Positions 18,211-26,871 are shown, counted from the stretch's first letter. The stretch: DNA of 64,000 nucleotides from Aquimarina megaterium XH134 (GCF_000520975.1 NZ_JACB01000006.1:310001-374000), one strand, 5' to 3'. Numbers and translations are program-made. Notes: generated by a model from the sequence alone, not told the origin.

Positions 18211-19104
18211 TCAGCTTTTCTTTTTAGTAAACCCAAATAATAACAGGCCAATAATTACCACACCTCCTCCTATTAGTTGCTCAGCATACAACGTTTCCCC
18301 AAAAGGAAATGCAAGTAACACCGTAAAAAACGGAATAAGATTCATAAACAAAGTCGAGGTTGTTGCTCCCAATTTAACGACACAGAAATAAAATGCAGTA
18401 TATGCGATTCCGGTTCCTAGTATTCCCATAAATAAGATACTACTCCAAAAAGATATATCGGCAGGAACATCGGTTGTTATAAATTCTGGTAGTGAAAAAA
18501 CCGCAAACAAAACAAAGGCCATGAGCGAAGTAATCGTGGTCATCACAACAGCATCTACATGAGGAAGGTATTTACTTACAATGACCTGAGAAAGCGAAAA
18601 TACAATAGCCATACCCATGATATAAACATCTCCAATTTCGAACTGCAATTCTGCCAGCTTCCCAAAATCTCCTTTTACCAAAATAATGGCCACTCCAAAA
18701 AAGCTAATCGCAATAGCAATCCATTGTATTAATTTCACTTTTTTTCTTTGCAATAAAAAAGTGAAAACAGCAGTAATTGCCGGGCTAGTTGCAATAATAA
18801 GAGATCCATTTACAGCACTGGTAGTTTTTAGGCCTAGATTAAAAAAGTATATGGTTAAAAAGATTCCGAAAAAGGAAGTAAGAAACATATACCACCATTC
18901 TTTTGCAGAAAATCTGAGTTTGAATAATGAATTACCAAACCTTATATACACAAGAAGAAATAACGAGAGAACTCCAAAGAAAAATCGCAAAGCAGCCACA
19001 CTTACAGGAGAATAAAACTCTAAAGTTATTTTTACCACATGAAAATTAGCTGCCCAAAAAAGCATGGTTAGTATTAAAAACAGAAACGTAATTATTTTAG
19101 TCAT
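18211..19104 (-). CDS. EamA/DMT-family inner-membrane exporter
   Basis: This 297-residue protein has about ten hydrophobic helices in two repeats of five, the EamA arrangement. Typical elements are FWAANFHVVKI in helix 1 and LGTGIAYTAFYFCVVKLGA in the second repeat. DMT carriers export amino acids, sugars or metabolites. It shares its strand with the ABM-like gene 66 bp upstream and faces away from the CGNR-led cluster, so it could export the substrate or product of that cluster. That link is inference from position only. Confidence 0.88.
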   Translation of the reverse strand: MTKIITFLFLILTMLFWAANFHVVKITLEFYSPVSVAALRFFFGVLSLFLLVYIRFGNSLFKLRFSAKEWWYMFLTSFFGIFLTIYFFNLGLKTTSAVNGSLIIATSPAITAVFTFLLQRKKVKLIQWIAIAISFFGVAIILVKGDFGKLAELQFEIGDVYIMGMAIVFSLSQVIVSKYLPHVDAVVMTTITSLMAFVLFAVFSLPEFITTDVPADISFWSSILFMGILGTGIAYTAFYFCVVKLGATTSTLFMNLIPFFTVLLAFPFGETLYAEQLIGGGVVIIGLLLFGFTKKKS

Positions 19105-19170
19105 TATAGATATATATTATTTATGGTTCGGTTCATTAAGAAGTTTTTTAATCTGAAATCATCCTTTATT

Positions 19171-19491
19171 TTAAAAAACAAACGTTTCAAAATGTTGCAC
19201 TTCTTCTTCAAATTCAAGAAGAAAATCCTTATCTCTATCATAATATTTCGCTTTGGCATAGTCTTCTCCAGCGAAAGTTTTAATACTCTCATAATCTTTC
19301 CATTTGGTCACTGTCCATAAATGGCAGATATCATCTTCAAATCTTCTTAAAATTTCTACACCTAGTATTCCATCAACAGATTTATAATCTGCAACACCAC
19401 TTTCTATTAAGTATCGCAAATATTCCTCGGCATCTTCGGCATTAATTTTCCCATGCCATTTTCTTGTAATTACACTTGATTTATAATTCAT
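19171..19491 (-). CDS. antibiotic biosynthesis monooxygenase (ABM)-like small enzyme
   Basis: Starting at the ATG at 19491 it is 106 residues (MNYKSSVI...). A longer ORF to 19545 runs through the promoter and was rejected. The pattern is that of a ferredoxin-like ABM/dimeric alpha-beta barrel protein: TRKWHGKINAEDAEEYLRYL, an EILRRFEDDICHLWTVTKW strand pair, and AGEDYAKAKYYDRD. Members act as small monooxygenases, haem-degrading enzymes or isomerases; no substrate can be named. It is divergent from the CGNR regulator gene and is a likely target of it. Confidence 0.7.
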   Translation of the reverse strand: MNYKSSVITRKWHGKINAEDAEEYLRYLIESGVADYKSVDGILGVEILRRFEDDICHLWTVTKWKDYESIKTFAGEDYAKAKYYDRDKDFLLEFEEEVQHFETFVF

Positions 19492-19516
19492 ACTACTAAA
19501 ATTAATTACACTGGTG

Positions 19517-19545
19517 CAAATATAAGATAATATTTTTACTACCAA
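19517..19545 (-). promoter_or_regulatory. promoter of the ABM-like gene
   Basis: On the minus strand TTG (19545-19543) is followed after 18 bp by TATATTTG (19524-19517) and then CACC. Both boxes match the Bacteroidota consensus. The leader would be about 15-20 bases. Confidence 0.7.
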
Positions 19546-19548
19546 AAC

Positions 19549-19579
19549 TTGTTTTACTGGTTATAATTATTTTACTTTG
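19549..19579 (+). promoter_or_regulatory. possible promoter of the CGNR regulator gene, leaderless
   Basis: TTG at 19549-19551 and TACTTTG at 19573-19579 are 21 bp apart. The second box has one base fewer between TA and TTTG than the consensus. It continues CACC and abuts the ATG at 19584, so the mRNA would be leaderless. It overlaps the oppositely directed ABM promoter region. Confidence 0.4.
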
Positions 19580-19583
19580 CACC

Positions 19584-20174
19584 ATGAATAATGTAGAACA
19601 TATACAAAACAGCCTTTTAGACGGAGGAAATCTATCTCTCAATTTTATCAATACGATTAAAGATAGGCTGGTTGCAGACCCTATAGACTACCTTACCGGG
19701 AAAGAGGAATGGATTGCCTGGTTAAAACACGTTGATATTTTAGAAAATGAAACATCAAACTTTGATGAAGTTAGTTTTAATCTAAAGGAAGTTATAAGGA
19801 AAAGAGAATTTTTGCATCGTGTATTTCAAGGACTTGTTTTTCAAAGAGAAATCAAAGAAAAAGATCTTAAATGTTTTGACACACTTTTACAAAAAATCAG
19901 AAGATCCACTAAAATTTTTGTAGTAGACAATAAGCCTCAAGAACACTTGGAGATAGACCCAAATGATCTAAATAGCTATATCTTAAAAATTGGAAAAGCA
20001 GCTCACGAACTATTGATGTCTGAAGAAATAGACCGAGTAAAAGAGTGTGGCAATTGCGGATGGATTTACTTTGATTCTAGTAAAAACAGATGTAGAAAAT
20101 GGTGCAATATGGACACTTGTGGTAACGAGGTAAAAGCCAGAAAGTATTATGAAAGTAAAAAAAATAAAGTATAA
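19584..20174 (+). CDS. CGNR zinc-finger (ABATE domain) transcriptional regulator
   Basis: This 196-residue protein has an N-terminal ABATE-like region (GGNLSLNFINTIKDRL, about 15-30) and a C-terminal CGNR zinc finger from about residue 152: CGNCGWIYFDSSKNRCRKWC then MDTCGNEVKARKYY. The four Cys ligands are present; the name-giving CGNR reads CGNE. The family is DNA-binding and often controls nearby operons in response to a small ligand. It is the first gene of the plus-strand cluster that runs to 26120 and is divergent from the ABM-like gene, so it probably regulates one or both. Confidence 0.85.
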   Translation: MNNVEHIQNSLLDGGNLSLNFINTIKDRLVADPIDYLTGKEEWIAWLKHVDILENETSNFDEVSFNLKEVIRKREFLHRVFQGLVFQREIKEKDLKCFDTLLQKIRRSTKIFVVDNKPQEHLEIDPNDLNSYILKIGKAAHELLMSEEIDRVKECGNCGWIYFDSSKNRCRKWCNMDTCGNEVKARKYYESKKNKV

Positions 20175-20186
20175 AACTATATAAAA

Positions 20187-20576
20187 ATGAAAAACAGAAA
20201 AAATGTTTCATCTGGTAGCCCCTGGGAAGATATCGTAGGGTATTCTAGAGCCGTAAAAGTAGGGAATATCATCGAGGTTTCTGGTACTACTGCTACCGGT
20301 AAAGATGGTAATATTATCGGTATAGACGATCCTTATCTTCAGACCAAAACAATTATAGAAACTGCTAAAAATGTTCTAGAAGAGATGGGGTATAGCTTAG
20401 ACAATGTTATACGAACAAGAATTTATACAACCGATATATCTCAATGGGAAGCTATAGGAAAAGCACATGGAGAATATTTTGGCACCATAAAACCCACTAC
20501 CGCAATGGTAGAAATAGCCAAACTAATTAATCCTGATATGCTAGTAGAAATAGAATTTACTGCTATAGTGGATTAA
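20187..20576 (+). CDS. RidA/YjgF family protein lacking the catalytic Arg
   Basis: This 129-residue protein begins 12 bp after the CGNR gene. It has the RidA core VGNIIEVSGTTATGKDG, VIRTRIYTTDISQWEAIG and MLVEIEFTAIVD. In active imine deaminases such as E. coli RidA an Arg in the segment PARSCVEVARL is essential. Here the aligned segment is PTTAMVEIAKL, with Thr in its place. By that comparison this copy should not hydrolyse 2-aminoacrylate-type imines in the standard way and may bind a different ligand. Its cluster mate near 24.6 kb keeps the Arg. Confidence 0.88.
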   Translation: MKNRKNVSSGSPWEDIVGYSRAVKVGNIIEVSGTTATGKDGNIIGIDDPYLQTKTIIETAKNVLEEMGYSLDNVIRTRIYTTDISQWEAIGKAHGEYFGTIKPTTAMVEIAKLINPDMLVEIEFTAIVD

Positions 20577-20627
20577 TTATAGGAAAATGAATTAAAAATT
20601 ATTACTAACCTTTAAATACTTATAGTT

Positions 20628-20771
20628 ATGAATTGTAATGTAGAATGTTTACCAAATGATTGTTCAGAAGTAAGAGAAAGGAGTACTATCAAAATTTCTA
20701 CTCAATCTATTACTGATTGGTTAAAAACCTTTAGTATCCCGGGAGCCGAAGATGCCTCGAGGTTTAAATAA
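20628..20771 (+). CDS. small Cys-containing ORF (47 aa), unknown
   Basis: ATG at 20628, TAA at 20769-20771. The peptide begins MNCNVECLPNDCSEV, with Cys at positions 3, 7 and 12, and continues with a polar helix-like stretch (QSITDWLKTF) and a charged end (ASRFK). It lies 51 bp after one cluster gene and 161 bp before the next on the same strand. Cys spacing x3 and x4 near the N-terminus could bind metal. I do not recognise it. No other gene is visible in 20577-20932; translation is unproven. Confidence 0.4.
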   Translation: MNCNVECLPNDCSEVRERSTIKISTQSITDWLKTFSIPGAEDASRFK

Positions 20772-20932
20772 CATCTATTTCAATAATCTGTATGATATGA
20801 AATAGACCACACAAATCATCTTAATTTATAAAAAAAGAGATCAAATAGATGGTCAAAAATTAGAGATCATGAATCTGCCGAGTCATTATATTTTAGAGAT
20901 CCTGATAAAAAATTTAACCGAAACAAGTATTT

Positions 20933-21715
20933 ATGAAAGATAAAATCTACAGCTCAAAAACTCTATTATACAGGTCAGAAATGATGGCAGCATACAAGAA
21001 AGAGATCTCACTACCATATCTGTCGGATTTTGATATAGTATTAACTTCAGATCAAGCCTATCAGATTCAGAAACATTTGGTGCAGGAAGCATCAGAAAAT
21101 GATGCTATTATTGCTTACGAAGCAGGTATGACTTCTAAAGGTTCTCAGAAAAAATTTGGTGCAACTCAACCACTTGCGGCAGCACGATTTGCTTCTGGAC
21201 TTTATTTCGACACTACAGAAATTAAACTCTCTGAATTTCAAAATCCAATCCTCGAAACAGAAATCGGTTACCGAATGAAATCAGCAATCACAAAAAAAGT
21301 AACCTTAGGTAGCGTAAAAGAATTGGTAAAAGAAATTATACCTATGATCGAAATCCCGGATATTAAACATCCAGATATGTCCAGGTTAACTCAGAAAGAT
21401 ATGATAGCTACCAATGGTGCTGGTGCAGTAATTATCCAAGGCAAACCAATGAATCCCAATGTAGATATTAATGAAGAAATCATAACCCTAGCATTGGGTG
21501 AAGAAGAAATTAGCAGAGGAAAAGGAAGTGACGCTATGGGAGATCAATGGACATCATTAGTATGGTTAATCAATAAGACCTTGGATCAAGGATACCCAAT
21601 TACTTCAGAACATACCCTTATGACTGGTACAGTTGGACAAATAGTACCACTAACCAAAGGTTCTTATACTGCTTTATACGGATCTCTGGGAATGATCAAG
21701 TTTATAGTAGTCTAG
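20933..21715 (+). CDS. 2-keto-4-pentenoate hydratase / FAH-fold enzyme
   Basis: This 260-residue protein resembles the MhpD/4-oxalocrotonate decarboxylase group of the fumarylacetoacetase fold: YEAGMTSKGSQKKFG near residue 62, the metal-binding element ILETEIGYRM near 103, a DMIATNGAGAVIIQG strand and a C-terminal LGMIKFIVV. The family adds water to, or decarboxylates, unsaturated 2-keto acids with a divalent metal in the cytosol. No aromatic ring-cleavage enzyme is nearby, so the usual pathway does not apply. The substrate here is unknown. It is 31 bp upstream of the aminotransferase gene. Confidence 0.78.
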   Translation: MKDKIYSSKTLLYRSEMMAAYKKEISLPYLSDFDIVLTSDQAYQIQKHLVQEASENDAIIAYEAGMTSKGSQKKFGATQPLAAARFASGLYFDTTEIKLSEFQNPILETEIGYRMKSAITKKVTLGSVKELVKEIIPMIEIPDIKHPDMSRLTQKDMIATNGAGAVIIQGKPMNPNVDINEEIITLALGEEEISRGKGSDAMGDQWTSLVWLINKTLDQGYPITSEHTLMTGTVGQIVPLTKGSYTALYGSLGMIKFIVV

Positions 21716-21746
21716 ACTAGACTAAAGAATTTCTAACACATAAAAA

Positions 21747-22850
21747 ATGAACTGGGAAAAGTATCGTCAGGAATTTCCTGCATTAAACACCTATACATAT
21801 CTAAATACTGCGGGAGGATGTCCCTTGGCAACATCGGTAAAAAATGCTGGTATTCAGTTTTATAAAGACATGGAAAAGCATGGGGATACTCCTTGGGACA
21901 AATGGATGGTTAAGATAGAGGAAACGCGTCAAAAATTAGCTCTGTCTATAAATGCAGATGTAGATGAAGTTGCATTTCTTTCGACAGCTACACAGGCCGC
22001 TAATTTGGTTTCCCGAATGCTTCCAAAAGGAGGAGTACTTATGTTACATAAAGAGTTTCCATCTACTAGTTTACCCTGGCTACACCAAAACTATCCGGTA
22101 ACTTTTGTTGACTTCCCAAATGATCAGGATGAATTATATACCAATTTAAAAAAAGCAATACAACCAGATACTCATTATCTAGTTACAAGCCACACCCATT
22201 ACATGACTGGTTTTAGGCATGACCTAAAAGAACTTTCGGCATTTTGCAGAGAGCATAATCTAAAACTTATACTAGACGCCACACAATCTTTTGGCTCTAC
22301 ACCTATTGATGTAAAAAGCGATTGTATTGATATTCTATGGTTTAGCGGATACAAATATGCACTTGCAGGATATGGAATTGCCGCTTTATATATCAACCAT
22401 TCTCTTCTAAACGATATGGAAATTTCAGAGGTTGGTTGGCGAAGTGCCGAGGATCATGGAGAGATGTGGCATGACCGTATAGCCATAAAAAAGGGAGCAG
22501 CTGCACTAGAAACAGGGCACCCACCTTTTGCCGGAATCTTTGCCCTAAATCAAGGTCTTAATATTCTAACTGAAATATCTATAGAAGCTATTCATAAGCG
22601 TTTAACAGAACTTACTGATTATTTGGTATCCTGTTTGGTTAAAAACGAAATGGAAATAACCTCACCAACATCAGAAAAATATCGATCTCCAATTGTTATA
22701 ATAAAGGTAAAAGATGCCAATCAAATTGAAAAGAAGCTTATACAGCATAATATATTTATAGGAAAACACAGCAACCGATTAAGAGTTTCTTTGAATTTCT
22801 ATACTACTCAAAAAGACATCGATCACTTTATAGCGATTTTAAAAAAATAA
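21747..22850 (+). CDS. class V aminotransferase-fold PLP enzyme
   Basis: This 367-residue PLP enzyme has YLNTAGGCP near the N-terminus, a cofactor-contacting STATQAANLV (about residue 80), TSHTHYMTGF and DATQSFGSTP (Asp for the pyridine nitrogen, about 182), and WFSGYKYALAGYG with the Schiff-base Lys (about 206). It lacks the catalytic Cys loop of cysteine desulfurases, so transamination, racemisation or a lyase reaction is more likely. Closest in feel are the isopenicillin-N epimerase-like proteins. The next gene starts 4 bp after its stop, so the two are translationally coupled. Confidence 0.85.
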   Translation: MNWEKYRQEFPALNTYTYLNTAGGCPLATSVKNAGIQFYKDMEKHGDTPWDKWMVKIEETRQKLALSINADVDEVAFLSTATQAANLVSRMLPKGGVLMLHKEFPSTSLPWLHQNYPVTFVDFPNDQDELYTNLKKAIQPDTHYLVTSHTHYMTGFRHDLKELSAFCREHNLKLILDATQSFGSTPIDVKSDCIDILWFSGYKYALAGYGIAALYINHSLLNDMEISEVGWRSAEDHGEMWHDRIAIKKGAAALETGHPPFAGIFALNQGLNILTEISIEAIHKRLTELTDYLVSCLVKNEMEITSPTSEKYRSPIVIIKVKDANQIEKKLIQHNIFIGKHSNRLRVSLNFYTTQKDIDHFIAILKK

Positions 22851-22854
22851 GAGC

Positions 22855-23757
22855 ATGAAAAAATTCACTGTATATCAAATAGATGCTTTCACCAAAGAAA
22901 AATTTAAAGGAAATCCTGCAGGAGTTGTAATTAACGCAACAGGATTAGATGATACTCAAATGCTGGCTATCGCACGAGAATTAAACAACTCTGAAACAGC
23001 ATTTATTTTTCCTTCTGATAGCAAAGACAATGATGGTGTTATACGATATTTTACACCTACAGTAGAGGTTCCTATTTGTGGTCATGCAACTATCGCTGCT
23101 ATGTATGCCAAAGCCATATCCGAAAATCTTAATTCTTGCGTATTAAGAATGAAAACCAAAGTAGGTGTTTTACCATTTACTATCTATAAAAAAAATGATG
23201 ATTATAAAATAGAAATGACACAGGGCCCTATCAGTTTTGAGTCACCTTTTAGTAAAGAAATTCAACATCAAATTATAGCTGCACTTGGACTAAAAAGTAC
23301 CGATATAGATGAAAAATGTCCTATCCAAATTGCTTCTACAGGGCATTCTAAAGTAATGATAGGCATCAAAAACAATAAAACACTTAATACCCTTAAGCCC
23401 AATAATAGTAGACTTAGTGAACTCAGTAAAATAATTGGATGTAATGGGTATTATGTTTTTACGTTTGATTCTACCGATAAGGATTGTTTGATCGATGGGC
23501 GCATGTTTGCTCCGGCTATAGGTATAAATGAAGACCCCGTTACTGGTAATGCTAATGGTCCTTTAGGCGCTTATTTGATTCATCATGAATTGGTTTCATA
23601 TAATGGTAAAGAATTTACTTTTAAAATCAAACAAGGTGAAAAAATGAAGCGTACAGGTTATATGAATGTTCATGTGACCTGTGCATATAATCAACCAAAA
23701 CAAGTACAAATTACAGGCAATGCAGTCGTTGTATTTAAAACCACAATAACCATATGA
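22855..23757 (+). CDS. PhzF family isomerase/epimerase, copy 1
   Basis: This 300-residue protein has the PhzF pattern: YQIDAFTKEKFKGNPAGVV at the start, the catalytic-Glu segment ELNNSETAFIF (about residue 48), RYFTPTVEVPICGHAT, and EDPVTGNANGPLGAYL near 225. PhzF proteins isomerise or epimerise small metabolites by acid-base catalysis with this Glu; the best known makes a phenazine precursor, but most have unknown substrates. It overlaps the second PhzF gene by 4 bp (ATGA). Confidence 0.9.
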   Translation: MKKFTVYQIDAFTKEKFKGNPAGVVINATGLDDTQMLAIARELNNSETAFIFPSDSKDNDGVIRYFTPTVEVPICGHATIAAMYAKAISENLNSCVLRMKTKVGVLPFTIYKKNDDYKIEMTQGPISFESPFSKEIQHQIIAALGLKSTDIDEKCPIQIASTGHSKVMIGIKNNKTLNTLKPNNSRLSELSKIIGCNGYYVFTFDSTDKDCLIDGRMFAPAIGINEDPVTGNANGPLGAYLIHHELVSYNGKEFTFKIKQGEKMKRTGYMNVHVTCAYNQPKQVQITGNAVVVFKTTITI

Positions 23758-24593
23758 AAACAACAAAAATTCAAAAAATAGCGGCTTTCTCTTATAACAA
23801 TACAGGAGGAAATCCTGCAGGTGTTGTAATAACAGATAAAATGCCGAAAGAAGAAGAAATGTTTAGCATCGCTAAAGAAGTGGGATTCTCTGAAACTGCT
23901 TTTTTACATCCCAAAGATGACGGGTGGCGTATTCGGTATTTTTCTCCTGAAATAGAAGTTGATTTTTGTGGTCATGCTACCATTGCCACAGGAGCAGGTT
24001 TGGGGCAAAGTCATGGAGAAGGAACATACAAACTGTTTTTAAACAATGGAGAAATTAGTGTTGCCGTTAAAAAAACTACAGGAAAGGATTTTAAAGTAAC
24101 ATTGCAATCGCCCGAAACTTGGTCAAAACCAGCACCACAATCGGTTATAGATGATATTCTTAGTTTATTTAACCTTCCGGTTACGGCACTTCATACAGAT
24201 TTCCCGATTCGATATGCTTTTGCAGGAGCCAAACATCTTATTCTTGTTGTAAACGATCGAAAAACAATAGCCAATATGAAGTATGAATTCGAAAAGACCA
24301 AAACTCTTATGCTTAAAGAAGACCTGGTCACTATAAGTTTACTATGGTTAGACACCAATAATGTATTTCATTCCAGAAACGCATTTGCTTCAGGAGGAGT
24401 ATATGAAGATCCTGCTACAGGAGCTGCCGCTGCTGCCCTAGCGGGTTATTTGCGCGATATACATTGGAAAGGAAATAATAAATTCGAAATCATCCAGGGA
24501 GAAGATATGAGATCTCCATCACGACTAATGGTAGAATATACTTCCGTTATCGGATCTAGTGTAAAAATATCAGGAAGTACACGGAATATTTAG
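23754..24593 (+). CDS. PhzF family isomerase/epimerase, copy 2
   Basis: This 279-residue protein starts inside the last codons of the preceding PhzF gene. It carries NTGGNPAGVVI, EVGFSETAFLHP with the catalytic Glu, YFSPEIEVDFCGHATIATG and YEDPATGAAAAALAGYLRD. It differs strongly from copy 1 outside these motifs, so the pair is not a recent duplication. PhzF proteins work as two-domain folds or dimers; the coupled genes could form a heteromer or catalyse successive steps. Confidence 0.9.
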   Translation: MKTTKIQKIAAFSYNNTGGNPAGVVITDKMPKEEEMFSIAKEVGFSETAFLHPKDDGWRIRYFSPEIEVDFCGHATIATGAGLGQSHGEGTYKLFLNNGEISVAVKKTTGKDFKVTLQSPETWSKPAPQSVIDDILSLFNLPVTALHTDFPIRYAFAGAKHLILVVNDRKTIANMKYEFEKTKTLMLKEDLVTISLLWLDTNNVFHSRNAFASGGVYEDPATGAAAAALAGYLRDIHWKGNNKFEIIQGEDMRSPSRLMVEYTSVIGSSVKISGSTRNI

Positions 24594-24627
24594 ATAAAAT
24601 TTTGAACAACCGACTCAAATAAAAAAC

Positions 24628-25005
24628 ATGAAGACAAATGAAACTTTACACATACCCAAAAGTAATGGACACTATGCTATGTGGGTAGAACATAAAGGGA
24701 CTCTTTATTTAAGCGGACAATTACCGATACATCCAATTACCAAAGAAGTTCCTGTAGGTATTGAAGCACAAACAAAATTGCTACTACAGAATATAGAACT
24801 CACGCTAAAAGAAGCTGGAAGCAGTAAAAATCATATCATTAGAAATGAGATTTTTATTAATGATGTTGCCCATTGGCCAACAATAGACAAAGTATATGCT
24901 GATTTTTTTGGAGATTACAAACCCGCTCGAGCAGTGGTTGGCAATGCCGAACTACATCTCGGTTGCCTCATTGAAATCGTAACAACAGCAGCAATAATCG
25001 AATAA
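24628..25005 (+). CDS. RidA/YjgF family imine deaminase, Arg retained
   Basis: This 125-residue protein has GTLYLSGQLPIHPITKEVP near residue 23, HIIRNEIFINDVAHWPTI and the active-site segment KPARAVVGNAELHLG, which keeps the Arg equivalent to Arg105 of E. coli RidA. C-terminal LIEIVTTAAII is also typical. It should hydrolyse enamine or imine intermediates, such as those released by PLP enzymes, to keto acids and ammonia. It follows the second PhzF gene by 34 bp and precedes the M29 peptidase by 14 bp. Confidence 0.9.
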   Translation: MKTNETLHIPKSNGHYAMWVEHKGTLYLSGQLPIHPITKEVPVGIEAQTKLLLQNIELTLKEAGSSKNHIIRNEIFINDVAHWPTIDKVYADFFGDYKPARAVVGNAELHLGCLIEIVTTAAIIE

Positions 25006-25019
25006 TTAATACTAAAAAA

Positions 25020-26120
25020 ATGAATTCATCTATATTAAAAAAATACGCAGATCTATTGGTACATTACTCCCTTGATATACAACCAGGAGATAAATTATTT
25101 ATTCAAACTACAACACTTGCAGAACCATTAGTGCGAGAAGTTTTTAGAACTGCTATCAAAGCCGGAGCACATGTAGAATACCAATTGGAGTTTAGTGAAG
25201 CTCATAAAATTAAAATTGATAATTCTGAAGAAAAGCAATTAAATCAACCTCCTGTATTGTATGCGCATGCGATGGAGCATTTTGATGCTTATCTTAAAAT
25301 TATGGCTCCCCATAATCTTATCGAAAATCAAAATATAGATGCTCAAAAACAACGAAAGCATAAAGAGACTTTAAAACCAATAACAGAACATTATTATAAA
25401 AGAACCGCCAATGGCAGCTTAAAACGAACTTTGTGCTTATATCCAACACAAGCGGGTGCACAAATGGCAGGCATGTCACTAGAAGAATATTCACATTTTG
25501 TCTTTAATGCTTGCCATCTATTTGATGAAGACCCTAAAACATCCTGGCTGCACATACGAAAAGAACAACAAAATATTGTTGATTATTTAAACAAGGTAGA
25601 TAAGATACAGTATATCACCAAAGGAACCAACATACAGTTTAGTGTTAAAGGACGAAAATGGATAAACTCTGATGGACGAACAAATATGCCCAGCGGAGAA
25701 GTATTTACCGGACCAATTGAGGATAGCGTGAACGGAACAGTATATTTTAGTTTACCTTCTATCTTTGAAGGTCATATCGTAAAAGGAATTACACTAACGG
25801 TTAATGATGGTAAAATTATAGATTGGAAAGCAGAAGAAGGACAAGAATTATTAGACGACATATTTAAAGTTCCGGGAGCTAATTATTTTGGAGAAGTCGC
25901 TATCGGGACCAATTACAATATACAGCAAGCTACAAAAAACATCTTATTTGATGAAAAAATAGGAGGCACTATACATATGGCGGTAGGACAATCGTATTTT
26001 CAAACCGGTGCCAAAAACAAATCTATTATTCATTGGGATATGATTACAGATATGACACAAGGAGGCAAGATATTGGCAGATGGAAAATTAATCTATGAAA
26101 ATGGAAAATTTCTTATATAA
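25020..26120 (+). CDS. M29 family metallo-aminopeptidase
   Basis: This 366-residue protein resembles the AmpS/AmpT group. The two-metal site appears intact: SGEVFTGP (Glu, about 227), FGEVAIGTN (Glu, about 290), FDEKIGGTIHMAVG (Glu and His, about 311-318) and IHWDMI (His and Asp, about 338). It is shorter than classical M29 enzymes (about 410 residues). Members release N-terminal residues from short peptides in the cytosol. A distant relative, the NicX ring-opening dioxygenase, shares the fold, so a non-peptidase role is possible. It is the last gene of the cluster. Confidence 0.85.
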   Translation: MNSSILKKYADLLVHYSLDIQPGDKLFIQTTTLAEPLVREVFRTAIKAGAHVEYQLEFSEAHKIKIDNSEEKQLNQPPVLYAHAMEHFDAYLKIMAPHNLIENQNIDAQKQRKHKETLKPITEHYYKRTANGSLKRTLCLYPTQAGAQMAGMSLEEYSHFVFNACHLFDEDPKTSWLHIRKEQQNIVDYLNKVDKIQYITKGTNIQFSVKGRKWINSDGRTNMPSGEVFTGPIEDSVNGTVYFSLPSIFEGHIVKGITLTVNDGKIIDWKAEEGQELLDDIFKVPGANYFGEVAIGTNYNIQQATKNILFDEKIGGTIHMAVGQSYFQTGAKNKSIIHWDMITDMTQGGKILADGKLIYENGKFLI

Positions 26121-26369
26121 TACACAAACGATTGGCAAAATTAATCTTAAGTAATTTTTATTAATATTATATTCAATAAATTCTCTGGGATAAGCCGATT
26201 ATAATCAAATCTAAACATCATGTAAAAAGGGATATTTAACTTATATTGTTTCGGGTGAATGTTTCAAAAACAGGTATTAAATATTTTCTTTTGAGGAAAA
26301 CCCATAATCAGGCACTTCAATTAATATATACTATAGCACTTTTTTATTCACGTTTTAGAAGAAATAAAA

Positions 26370-26708
26370 CTATACCAACTTAATATCCTCTTTAAATAAC
26401 ATATGAATATATTCGGCATGCACTTCTGCATGGTGTTGATTTTCTAGGCAATGAAATAGTAGATGAATCAATCCATAATCACCCAAACTATCCCTATACT
26501 CATATCTGGCCTTATTTTTTACCCATAAAATAAAACAACATAAATGACCTATCTCCCCCAACTTTTGAGGATCTTTTAAGCATTCTCTAAATTCGTCTAA
26601 TGTCATATGAGCATATTCATCATACTTTTTTTTGCAAAAGTCATAATCAAAAGTATGCTTATACGATTGTAATTTTCGGTTTTGTATTTCGTAGTTAATA
26701 CCACTCAT
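26370..26708 (-). CDS. hypothetical protein (112 aa)
   Basis: I do not recognise this protein. It is rich in His, Tyr and charged residues (ENQHHAEVHAEYIH near the C-terminus, GHLCCFILWVKNKARYEYRD in the middle), looks mostly alpha-helical and soluble, and has no signal peptide. The His/Glu/Cys residues could bind metal. A well-formed minus-strand promoter overlapped by two dyads lies at 26889-26917, which would give it a leader of about 170 bases. It is convergent with the M29 gene. Confidence 0.6.
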   Translation of the reverse strand: MSGINYEIQNRKLQSYKHTFDYDFCKKKYDEYAHMTLDEFRECLKDPQKLGEIGHLCCFILWVKNKARYEYRDSLGDYGLIHLLFHCLENQHHAEVHAEYIHMLFKEDIKLV

Positions 26709-26871
26709 AACATAAGAGTAATTTACATCAGGTTAAGTATTCATATCCTCATAAATATACGATTTGAAGTTATCTCTGTTTTTACAAAACGCATGCCAGG
26801 ACTTTAAAAAATTAACCCAAAAAGCTTAAGTAAATCTTAAAATTTTAATTAATAGTTTATATTTTTATTTA

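Noticed and set aside
20869-20943. 24-codon ORF just upstream of the hydratase gene
   Set aside because: It overlaps the start of the hydratase gene, is short and has no supporting pattern.
19584-26120. Interpretation of the cluster as a kynurenine or 2-aminomuconate degradation pathway
   Set aside because: A RidA-type deaminase and a hydratase occur there, but no ring-cleaving dioxygenase, decarboxylase or semialdehyde dehydrogenase is present. The tryptophan dioxygenase fragment is 19 kb away.
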